Origin: Agrostemma githago
Taxonomy: Eukaryota; Streptophyta; Magnoliopsida; Caryophyllales; Caryophyllaceae
DNA: 64,000 bases
Direction of reading: 5' to 3'
Assembly (NCBI GenBank): GCA_958450325.1
Contig: OY288247.1
Coordinates: 62,375,701-62,439,700, forward strand
Shown here: one piece after another, positions 41,470 through 51,323 of the stretch
Numbering within the stretch: the stretch's first letter is position 1
Layout: each line of letters begins with the position of its first letter
Translations under genes and position numbers: made by a program
The notes under the pieces: model-generated
What the model was told of the DNA's origin: nothing
The model's database searches: none
The model's input: the letters and a program-made list of their open reading frames with translations, nothing else

Positions 41470-42751
41470 AATTCCCCCACACTTAGTCCATTGTCGTCCT
41501 CGACAACGAGAACTCAAGAGCTAAAACGAACAACCAAAAGATTAACCTTAAAAACATTTTGGACTAACCAAACTAGATACGATAGACGACAAACTAAAAA
41601 TATTTTATAAGTTAGTAAGTTAGTAAAGTTAACGAAACAAATTACGAGTTAGATTAGCAAGTAATATATACATAAATTTCTCCTCCACTATAAACTATTC
41701 AATTAATTAATTTAACAACATATAATATTTTAAATCGCTTCTAAATCGAAATTAGAAATAAACTTGTTATCCTTCCCACTTATCTAACTACCTTCAAAAA
41801 ATTGGGTAAAAATTGACTCAAGAAGACGGGTTTCAGCAGTTTAAGGTCTTAGGGGGAAGGGGATCTACTTTCGGTACATTCCTATTACCAGTTCAGTACG
41901 AGGATCGTTCTCCCGAGCACATAAAGCAAACTAGACACCTCGTCTCACTTTTTTCGATCTTATTCTTTTTTTCTTTCAATTGTTTCTTTTTCTTTGCTTG
42001 ATTTTTTTTCTTCATTTTTTATATTTTTTTCAATCATTTTTTTTTTCAATTTTTTTTCCAAGATCGAGTGACCCAAGTAGCGAGTTTTCAACCAATGACT
42101 CCCGCCCATCCGGACAAGGCATTAGGCATTCTCCCAGTCCCTGTTAGGACTAGGTTCCCCTCGGATTTACTAACTCGAGTCACAAGACCGACTCACTCTC
42201 TTTTGAGGCATCTAATCTTCCTTATAGCCTTGATTAGTCACCTACGAAAATAAATTGATTGAAACAAGACCGGCTTACCGCTCGTACCTCTAGAGTCAAC
42301 GAAAAAAAAAGTAGTTAAGGTAGCTAAACAAGTGGTATTCTTTATAATTTATATGTAACCTAAATATAAAAGAGACTTAAAATACTGTCTATTATTAAAT
42401 TAATTAATTCAAGTCTAATCGGGAGGAAAATCAATGTATACACAACTTTAAAAGGAATTTTTAAGTTAGCAACAGTTAGAGTTAGTTAATAATTTTTTTT
42501 TTAAAAAAAAATGTTATATTAGAATTTGTCGTCGACTTCCCTATTCAAGTTAGTCGAATAAAAACAAAAGTTTTTTTTAACAATAAGCTCCATTTATTCA
42601 AAATTTTCCACTTTTTTTTCCGCAAGAATTAAATTTTGCATTTTTTCCGTAAGAATTAACCACTCAAGTTAGTCGTTGTAGTATAGTGGTAAAAATTCCC
42701 GCCTTTCACGCGGGTGACCCGGGTTCGATCCCTGGCAACGACGCCAAAATT
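41470..42751 (-). mobile_element. Internal unit 1 of the three-LTR element
   Basis: The unit is 1282 bp with no ORF supported. On the minus strand it runs from the tRNA-Asp-like primer region (42746-42672), through A-rich tracts (T-rich on plus, 41940-42060), to the PPT at 41470-41484. It is the same length as internal unit 2. Confidence 0.88.
42672..42746 (+). tRNA. Full-length tRNA-Asp-like sequence with CCA, anticodon TTC (retroelement primer copy)
   Basis: 72 nt fold as a tRNA. The acceptor stem GTCGTTG pairs with CAACGAC, the A box lies in TAGTATAGTGGTAA, the anticodon stem CCCGC pairs with GCGGG, and the B box reads GGTTCGATCCC. CCA at 42744-42746 is encoded, which plant nuclear tRNA genes do not do. 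The loop CTTTCAC gives the anticodon TTC in an otherwise Asp-type body, whereas the sister copy has GTC. It stands next to LTR B, with the 3' end of the tRNA toward the LTR, so on the minus strand it is an extended primer-binding site, not a host tRNA gene. Confidence 0.88.
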
Positions 42752-44146
42752 TGATGCGTGTCGTTTCCGCACTCAAAATTAAATTTATAAACACTACTAA
42801 CTCTACGGTAGATAGGGTAAGTGGAGGTCGATCCCACAGAGACTAACGTTATTATCTAAGACAATTTATTATTTAATAGTATAAATATATATTAAAGGAA
42901 GGTTTTGTTACGTTTGAAAATAATAATAATCATAAAATAAAAACATAACAATAAATAAGTAATTAATCCTAACAATGTTCGAGACATGCAATATATGATA
43001 TAGTCGGGTTAATCATCGATTCAATTAATTAGACTCAAATAGATCGGTAACTATTTAATCCCTTGTAAGGAAGTAAATTAACAGTTTTATGTTTTTTACT
43101 CGTTAAACTCCGTTAACCACGCAAGTTTAATCCTAACTAAATTAGATCGACTCAACCATGTAAGCACTTATCAAGTCAATAAATTTAATCACGTTAAGAA
43201 CACCAATCAATTGAATTATATCGAACCAGAAAGCTGCAATTAAATATAACTCAATTATCATACAAAATTCTAGTAGTTAAATTAGACCAGTAAGCTGCAA
43301 CCTAATTTAAAATACTATTAATTTAACAATCGACTCATGTAAATAATCTAGGTGATCAGGCAAAATTAATAAACATGAAAACAACAGTCAAATTGTGAAT
43401 TTCATACGAATATCAAAGTACTAATTAAACGTTAAAACAATAACATAATCTCATAACTCATTGACAATAATCGATACATTACATGTTCGAATAACTGAAA
43501 GATTAAACTAAATAACTAATTAAACGATAAATAAACTAAATAAGATAGATAGATAGATAGATAGATACAACCATTAGATAATTTAGGAGTTGAATTGATC
43601 GCGTCCCGCATTAAAAACCGGTTGAATTTGCACCGACCTTGCCGTGAAGGCCAAGGCCTTCGCCCTATTACGTACTCCTTTATGTATGTGTTTTGTGTCT
43701 CCTTCTTCCTCTCCCTCAGCCCTAATGCCTTCTTTTATAGTGTTGAATTTGGTCTTAGTGAATTTATTTCTTTCTTTAATTAATTGATCCTGCTCTTCCA
43801 ATTCAACAACTTCTTCTTTTCTTTTTTCACCCGATTTTCTTTCCTTATTTTTCCATAATGGGCTGATGGTTTCAAACTTGATTTCGACCCCATTAGATGA
43901 TGAAATTAGACCTGTAAACATACATACGATTTTAGTAGTCTTTTACATGTATACATTTTAAATAATTAAAGTATATATTAAATACCCAATTTAGCACCAA
44001 GAATAATATAAGCCGATAGTATATCAAGTTTTTTTTTTGAAAATATCAAGTTACCAAAGTTATAACGTTTAGCTCAAATAATACAAAGACGACATAGAAA
44101 ATATAATATTAAAGGGGTAAAAATACGCATAAATATCGACTTATCA
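42752..44146 (-). mobile_element. LTR B of the three-LTR element
   Basis: 1395 bp, central copy. It has an extra block near 44020-44055 (GTATATCAAG, a T run, then ATATCAAG again). It preserves the empty Tat site at 43070. Confidence 0.9.
43583..43921 (-). CDS. 112-codon ORF in LTR B of unknown function
   Basis: It is the counterpart of the ORF at 40890-41228 and is fully open. Differences include S for P at residue 7, E for V at 32 and G for A near 70. It may be only a chance frame preserved because the LTRs are young. Confidence 0.3.
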   Translation of the reverse strand: MFTGLISSSNGVEIKFETISPLWKNKERKSGEKRKEEVVELEEQDQLIKERNKFTKTKFNTIKEGIRAEGEEEGDTKHIHKGVRNRAKALAFTARSVQIQPVFNAGRDQFNS

Positions 44147-45428
44147 AATTCCTCCGCACTTAGTCCACTGTCGTCCTCGACAACGAGAACTCAAGAGCTA
44201 AAACGAAGAACCAAAAGATTAACCTTAAAAACATTTTAGACTAACCAAACTAGGTACGATAGACGACAAACTAAAAATATTTTATAAGTTAGTAAAGTTA
44301 ACGAAACAAATTACTAGTTAGATTAACAAGTAATATATACATAAATTTCTCCTCCACTATAAACTATTCAATTAATTAATTTAACAACATATAATATTTT
44401 AAATCGCTTCTAAATCGAAATTAGAAATAAACTCGTTATCCTTCCCACTTATCTAACTACCTTCAAAAAATTGGTAATAATTGACTCAAGAAGACGGGTT
44501 TCATCAGTTTAATGTCTTAGGGGGAAGGGGATATACTTTCGGTACATTCCTATTACCGGTTTAGTACGAGGATCGTTCTCCCGAGCACATAAGGCAAACT
44601 AGACACCTCGTCTCACTTTTTTCGATCTTATTGTTTTTTTGTTTCAATTGTTTCTTTTTCTTTGCTTGATTTTTTTCTTCATTTTTTTTATTTTTTTCAA
44701 TCATTTTTTTTTCTTTTTTTTTTCAAATTTTTTTCCAAGATCGAGTGACCCATGTAGCGAGCTTTCAACCAATGACTCCCGCCCTTCCGAGCAAGGCATT
44801 AGGCATTCTTCCAGTCCCTGTTAGGACTAGGTTCCCCTCAGATTTACTAACTCGAGTCACAAGACCGACTCATTCTCTTTTGAGGCATCTAATCTTCCTT
44901 ATAGCCTTGATTAGGAGTCACCTACGAAAGTAAATTAATTGAAACAAGACCGGCTTACCGCTCGTACCTCTAGAGTCAACGAAAAGAAGTAGTTAAGGTA
45001 GCTAAACAAGTGGTATTCTGTATAATTTATTTGTAACCTAAATTTAAAAGAGACTTAAAATACTGTCTATTACTCAATTAATTAATCCAAGTCTAATCGG
45101 GAGGAAAATCAATGTATACACAACTTTAAAACGAATTTTTAAGTTAGCAACAGTTAGAGTTAGTTAATATTTTTTTTTTAAAAAAAAGTTAGATTAGAAT
45201 TTGTCGTCGACTTTCCTATTGAAGTTAGTCGAATAAAAACAACGGTTTTTTTTAACAATAAGCTCCTTTTATTCAAAATTTTCCACTTTTTTTTTCCGCA
45301 AGAATTAAATTTTGCATTTTTTTCCGTAAGAATTAACCACTCAAGTTAGTCGTTGTAGTATAGTGGTAAGTATTCCCGCCTGTCACGCGGGTGACCCGGG
45401 TTCAATCCCTGGCAACGACGCCAAAATT
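44147..45428 (-). mobile_element. Internal unit 2 of the three-LTR element
   Basis: 1282 bp, collinear with unit 1 (T-rich tracts 44630-44740, tRNA-like end at 45349-45423). The PPT here reads AATTCCTCCGCACTTAG on the plus strand, two changes from unit 1. Confidence 0.88.
45349..45423 (+). tRNA. Full-length tRNA-Asp(GTC)-like sequence with CCA (retroelement primer copy)
   Basis: It has the same 72-nt cloverleaf as at 42672. The loop is CTGTCAC (anticodon GTC, Asp), and the B box has one change (GGTTCAATCCC). CCA at 45421-45423 is followed by five bases and then the start of LTR C. On the minus strand this is TGGCGTCGTTGCCAGGG, continuing through the whole tRNA complement. The DNA-encoded CCA and the repeat of the arrangement in both units argue for reverse transcription of a complete primer tRNA. 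Confidence 0.88.
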
Positions 45429-46791
45429 TGATGCGTGTCATTTCCGCACTCAAAATTAAATTTATAAACACAACTAACTCTACGGTAGATAGGGTAAGTG
45501 GAGGTCGATCCCACAGAGACTGACGTTATTATCTAAGACGATTTATTATTTAATAGTATAAATATATATAAAAGGGGGGTTTTTTTACGTTTGAAAATAA
45601 TAATAATAAAATAAAAACATAACAATAAATAAGTAATTAATCCGAAAAATGTTCGAGACATGCAATATATGATATAGTCGGGTTAATCATCGATTCAATT
45701 AATTAGACTCAAATAGATCGGTAACTATTTAATCCCTTGTAAGCAAGTAAATTAACAGTTTTATTTTTTTTACTCGTTAAACTCCGTTAACCACGCAAGT
45801 TTAATCTTAACTAAACTAGATCGACTCAACCATGTAAGCACGTATCAAGTCAATAAATTTAATCGCGTTAAGAACACCAATCAATTGAATTATATAGAAC
45901 CAGAAAGCTGCAATTAAATATAACTAAATTATCATACAAAATTCTGGTAGTTAAATTAGACCAGTAAGCTGCAACCTAATTTAAAATACTATTAATTTAA
46001 CAATCGAATCATGTAAATAATCTAGGTGATCGGGCAAAATTAATGAATATGAAAGCAACAGTCAAATTGTGAATTTCATACGAATATTAAAGTACTAATT
46101 AAACGTTAAAACAATAACATAATCTCATAACTCATTGACAATAATCGATACATTACATGTTCGAATAACTGAAAGATTAAACTAAATAACTAACTAAACG
46201 ATAAATAAACTAAATAAGATAGATAGATAGATACAACCGTTAGATAATTTAGGAGTTGAATTGATCGCGTCCCGCATTAAAAACCGGTTGAATTTGCACC
46301 GACCTTGCCGTGAAGGCCAAGACCTTCGCCCAATTACGTACTCCTTTATGTATTTGTTTTGTATCTCCTTTTTCCTCTCCCTCAGCCTTAATGCCTTGTT
46401 TTATAGTGTTGAATTTGGTCTTAGTGAATTTATTTATTTTCTTAATTAATTGATCCTCCTCTTCCAATTCACCATCTTCTTCTTTCCTTTTTACACCCGA
46501 TTTTCTTTCCTTATTTTTCCATAATGGGTTGATGGTTTCAAACTTGATTTCGACCCCGTTAGATGATGGAATTAGACCTGTAAACATACATACGATTTTA
46601 GTAGTCTTTTACATGTATACATTTTAAATAATTAAAATATATATTAAATACCCAATTTAGCACCAAGAATAATATAAGGCCGATAGTATATCAAGTTACT
46701 AAAGTTATAACGTTTAGCTCAAATAATACAAAGACGACATAGAAAATATAATATTTGAGGGGTAAAAATACGCATAAATATCGACTTATCA
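45429..46791 (-). mobile_element. LTR C (5' LTR) of the three-LTR element
   Basis: 1363 bp, ending ATCGACTTATCA before the TSD GTGAG. It retains the empty Tat site at 45732-45745. Confidence 0.9.
46249..46587 (-). CDS. 112-codon ORF in LTR C of unknown function
   Basis: This is the third copy of the LTR frame and the most diverged of the three (for example EDGELEEEDQ for EVVELEEQDQ), yet it has no stop. See the finding on this ORF. Confidence 0.3.
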   Translation of the reverse strand: MFTGLIPSSNGVEIKFETINPLWKNKERKSGVKRKEEDGELEEEDQLIKKINKFTKTKFNTIKQGIKAEGEEKGDTKQIHKGVRNWAKVLAFTARSVQIQPVFNAGRDQFNS

Positions 46792-46796
46792 GTGAG

Positions 46797-47128
46797 AGAA
46801 GCTAAAGGGTCTCTGGTTGCTTCTATTGTTAATCTCGTTCATGGTTTGCACGATGTTGTTCAGCGTGTCGACCAATGCCACGTTGAATCCACCTTTATCG
46901 TTGATGTTGTTGTTGTTGTTGTATTTGTTTCGGTTATTTCTTGAAGATCACAAATAACAACATATAATCAATGTTAGTCATCGAGTTCAGGAACATAAAA
47001 TCTAAGCAGATAAATCCTTACTTGTATCTACCCATTTCTAAAAAATTTATTTACTGTTTAAATAATTTTATGGTATTTTCCCTAATTTCAGGTGTAAGCG
47101 TCGGGAGCAGTGATGCTCTGATACCAAT
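46797..47128 (-). pseudogene. gag: Leader, PBS and gag N-terminus of the chromovirus-like element
   Basis: The PBS TTGGTATCAGAGC (minus strand, 47115-47127) complements initiator tRNA-Met. Downstream the minus strand reads NKYNNNNNNINDKGGFNVAL then TLNNIVQTMNEINNRSNQRP, an Asn-rich gag N-terminus typical of chromoviruses. It is cut at 46797 by the three-LTR insertion and resumes at 27761. Confidence 0.7.
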
Positions 47129-50100
47129 TATAATCCCCTAGAAAATCTAACGCGATACAGTGGTGGAAACACTGTAGAGTCGGGATTGAAACACACTATA
47201 ATAACTATGTCTTAATAAATTAAAATGTTAAAGTCAAGCATTAGGCCATAAATAAAAATGGCCAAAATTTAAAACAATACATAAACGGGTTAGCAATCCA
47301 TAAGACAGAGTTATTAAAATAAACAAGCAGGATCCAAGACTTCTCGTTAGCCCACACCCACTGGAAAAACACGAATACCTGCCATGTTAAAACATAACAG
47401 CCACAATCAGTGGGGAGCAACATCAACGTTCTCCCAGCCGTATAACAGGATTTTAAAACTGTAATTACTACTATAGAAAAATAGTAAAAACGGAAAATAA
47501 TAAAATATTATAATAAAATAAACTTTCAGTGAAAAACTTCACGTATCGAAACAATATAATAAAAACGAGTTTTCCGAAGAAAATATAAAACATTTGCCAA
47601 CCTGCAAATCAAAATTATATCGATTATAATAAAATATTCAAAATGGCGTTATGGATAGGATAGTGTGCACAAGGCTAGACTTTCATTAGGGATATACTAA
47701 AAAAACTAGCTTCGAGAACTCAGACACCAACTTCACACACAGCGAAGATCCAAGGTCTTTAACTAGGCAACTCAACCATAATAGGACGACGACTTATCAA
47801 TGCGAGGTCCTATCTTAAGTAATATACACCCCTCCTAGATACCAAATGTATCCAGTTCAACTGACGGCGACTAACACGATGCGATATCTAGCTTAAAGAC
47901 ACAATGCACATATACTCCTGAACACCAAATATGTTCAGTTCAACAACCAATGCATCCCAAATGGATACACCAGCCTTATAGCTGATGGCAAAACAGTACA
48001 TCCTCGACTGTATTACTCTAACCTCACACTTATCCTTATTCCAAAACTCCAAACCAAAGTCATTATTGATATACAAAAGATATAATCAATATAATAATAA
48101 GAGAACAAAAAGGAAAAATAGTCAATTTCCAAAAGAGGTAACTTTCTATTTTAGGAAACTTCTAGTTTTAGAAACTTTACAAAAAATAGCATCATATCAA
48201 AATATCAAAAATATTAGTTCATACTAATTCAAAATTTACGATATATATTTTTAAAACTAATACTTTCGGCCTTAATGATAATAATTGTTAAAGTGAGAAC
48301 ATTTGGATTTATGAAATTATTGAAATATCATGCAAGTGTTTATAAAATAATTAAAAATATCTTAAACACTTTAGTACTACTAATTAGGGTGTTTCCAAAA
48401 TTTATGAAACTAAAATTCCCTAACTATTATTAGTTTCGAAAATACGAACATAAATAGGATTTTACGGCAAGTGTCAAATTAAATCTTTTAACGTCTTTTA
48501 TTTAATTTAAATCATTAATAAAATTTAGGATATGATAAGGGGTGATTTACTCTCAAAGTATCAGATTTAAACATCTCTAAAATTGCTGGAAAAACAACTC
48601 GTTTAGGTGAAACAGACCATTTTTACGACAAATCGTAATTTTGTCCAAAAATTATTATTATTAATTAAAGACTTCGATAAATAGTAAAAAAAATACGTAA
48701 AATAGTTAAAATACATTTTTGGACGTTCTGTCCAGAAAAATAATTTTTCCAGAATCCTTAAACTCGGTTTTTAAAAAGTTTTCTAGCTAATTGTCTAATT
48801 TCGACAATAACGATTAATAAAAATAATAATTACAAAACGATTTAAGTATTGATACCCAAAAATTATTATTACACTATCATTTTCCAGAATCTACCAACTT
48901 ATCCAGATTTCCAAAATTCCAGACTTAACACATTCCGTTAAAACTATCTTTTAAAACCCGTTTTCACAATTAAAGATTCTCTTAATAAAACTTGTCTTTC
49001 TTAATAATTGATTAAAGTACTAAAAATCATAAAAAAAACATTTGTTTTCCAACAATCATCAGGAACACATTTTCTCCAGATTTAAAACACAAACCAGAAA
49101 TCGGAAATTAAAACGACAAACACGGTTTTAATGATAAACGATGATTTAAAGTGATTAATTAATTCACCCACTTAAAAATTACGAAAAATTATTAAAAAAA
49201 ATCAGAAACCTCTATTTCACCAGAAAAATTATCCATGTCAAATTTCAGATTAAAATAAAATGTTTAAGTGCTAGAACTAAAAATCGGCTTTTAATCGTTT
49301 TTGTCCGTAAACGGTAATAATTCCATAATCGATAACAAAACTAACAGAATATAATCATATATTAAATGTTTAGACCGAATAATATGATTTTACAAATTAA
49401 TATAACAACAATCGTTAATCTCGTAAATTAATATTGAAACATGCAAATTTTCAACTTTTAAAATTTTCCAGATTATATGACATACATATATTGTCAGAAA
49501 TAAAATATAAAATTATACATGCAATTACACAATTAAAATCAAGTAATACCGAGTAACATCGACGTTACCTCTAATCCAAATCGGAATCGATAATATAATT
49601 GTCAACCTCGGGACTGCCCACAAAACCTATAGCACACGAAAATCATGGTAGAAAAATACAATGAGAAAAACCAAAAAAATTAAGGTTAATAACGATCGAA
49701 AACAACGTCGACTATTACCTTAACGAAAGGGTCGAAATAAGAATTAATTTGACGATGAAAACGAGATGATTATGACTTGAATTGGAGCAAGAATCAGCCT
49801 AGAAATGCTGGAGGATGTCACATTTTTTTAGGGAAAAGAAAGAGTATTTTTTGTTTATGAGAAAAATGAAAGTAAGAAATAAATGGATGGTTTCTAAGCA
49901 TAAATGATGATAATTTTTTTGATGAAAACTATGTAGAAATATATCAAATGACCAGCCAAAATAGTGATAGGTGGGAGAATGAAAGGTTGATCATAATGTA
50001 TCAAATAAATGAAAAGAAAGGAATTACATAATTACGTTTTAACGTAATAAAATGAAACGTAAAGATGAAAATGTAGTAAAGGTGTGACAAGGGGATGGTT

Positions 50101-50583
50101 CTGTCCAAAACATGGGGAAAAGGTCCCAAATAATTTGTAAGTTGATAAAAGAAGGATCGTAAAATAGTTAAAGGTATTTCAAAGCAATTCGAGTAAACCT
50201 CGCGTTAGAAAATAATTATTTTCGAACCTTCATAATAAAATCATAAATGGCTAAATTTTCGTAAATAAAAATATTTCTAAGTGAAAAATATTATATAACT
50301 ATGTTTAGACACTTGTAGGAAAAGAAATAATGTAAATAAGAGCTTAAAAACGTTAATTCGTAAAGAAATAGAATTCCTCGCGAAAAAATTAATTAGTTTA
50401 CGAAGAAAATTAAATAAATAGATTTAAAAGAATTAAAATCTTTTAAAATAAAAATAAATATCATTAAACTCAAAATAAAATAAAGCTTGGAAAAATGATG
50501 AAACACAAGGCCGAAATGTGACAGAATTATGAAGAAGTCATAACGGAAAGGATAAAAACGCTAGGAAAATAGCAGGTGTTACA
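47129..50583 (-). mobile_element. 5' LTR of the chromovirus-like element (3455 bp)
   Basis: On the minus strand it starts TGTAACACCTGC (50583) and ends at 47129, where the terminal CA has become TA. It aligns with 20013-23098 but has about 370 extra bases (around 49030-49430) that the other lacks. No gene is seen. It is AT-rich. Confidence 0.85.
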
Positions 50584-51323
50584 ATGATACGGTGGAAGTG
50601 CAACGCCACGACCAGTGGTAGGTCTAAGGGGTTAGGGTTACCGAGTAAAGAGTCACAAATTAATTGCAAGACACACACATTAAGAGTATAGATATTATCG
50701 GTTGAGGGTAACAAGCAGTGGGAGAGCATCTTGCAAAAGTAGCGAATTGCGGGGTTACGAATTTCAGAGGCAAAAGATAAGTTAGCCTCATAACCCCTTT
50801 GACAGCGTGATATGCGCTTCCAAAGGTCTCTCCTATACACGCAAGGTTGTAAATTGCTCGAGGGTTCACTAAATCCGGTACCCAATGAAGGTTGGCCTAT
50901 CGCAAGGCCGAACAAGGAAATAGTCAAACGGTGGGATTTACCGAATAGTCTAAATTTGATCGCTCTTGGTGTGGTTGGATTATCAAGGTCAAAGGTTCCT
51001 AAGAACTCACAAGTAAGGTCTTTGTAGGTAAAAGTCGCGAGGCTTAAGTGTTCGCTAGCTCCGGTCCTCAACGATAATTCCTTAATATCGTCTACTATTC
51101 CTAAGTTGGTCATTGTGTGGGGACAAGGCCACCTAGTGCTCTGAAAGATCTTTTCAGAGAAGGTCCGAGCTAAAGAAGTATTAAGACAAGGCAAATTTAA
51201 AGACTTAGAAGATGTAGAAGATTTAGAAGTCGAAACCATACCTTGCTTACGAGCGGCTCGCCTTGCTCCTGTCTCCATGATGATAGATTTGCAAGAATAA
51301 TCCCAAAAAAAACTTAGCTTCAC
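50584..51323 (-). pseudogene. Env-like second ORF of the Athila element, N-terminal half (ATHILA domain)
   Basis: METGARRAARKQG starts about residue 16 of the open frame. The ATHILA-type region follows (FQSTRWPCPHTMTNLGIVDD, YKDLTCEFLGTFDLD, IKFRLFGKSHRLTISLFGLA). This matches the Arabidopsis retrotransposon ORF-1 family (Pfam PF03078) that lies downstream of pol in Athila elements. It has been called env-like by position and its function is not established. The frame is intact up to the insertion at 50583 (ending ALHFHRII). A continuation is proposed at 20012-19562. Confidence 0.75.

Larger units (their letters stand above)
27767..46791 (-). mobile_element. Non-autonomous LTR retrotransposon with three LTRs and two internal units
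   Basis: The perfect TSD GTGAG lies at 27762-27766 and 46792-46796. LTRs A (27767-28071 plus 40381-41469), B (42752-44146) and C (45429-46791) start TGTTAAGTCG or TGATAAGTCG and end GACACGCATCA on the minus strand. Between them are two internal units of 1282 bp each (41470-42751 and 44147-45428). Each unit has an extended tRNA-Asp primer-binding region and a PPT (minus strand AAGTGTGGGGGAATT at the left unit). There are no gag or pol genes. The layout fits unequal recombination between two copies. LTR A is itself split by a Tat element. Confidence 0.92.
20013..50583 (-). mobile_element. Chromovirus-like Ty3/gypsy element (Tekay/Del type), deleted for pol and heavily nested
   Basis: It has paired LTRs (20013-23098 and 47129-50583), a PBS of initiator tRNA-Met type next to the right LTR, a gag frame (46797-47000 and 26774-27761) and a PPT next to the left LTR. 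The flanks read ATTAT (20008-20012) and ATGAT (50584-50588), a possible decayed 5-bp duplication. No protease, RT or integrase was found between gag and PPT. That interval instead holds an unidentified block (24027-26424). A three-LTR element (27767-46791) and a Cassandra LTR (26425-26773) are inserted in it. Confidence 0.75.

Noticed and set aside
42672..42743. Two ordinary nuclear tRNA genes (Glu-TTC and Asp-GTC)
   Set aside because: CCA is encoded, the context is an LTR/PBS junction repeated in two identical-length units, and the orientation fits a primer copy.
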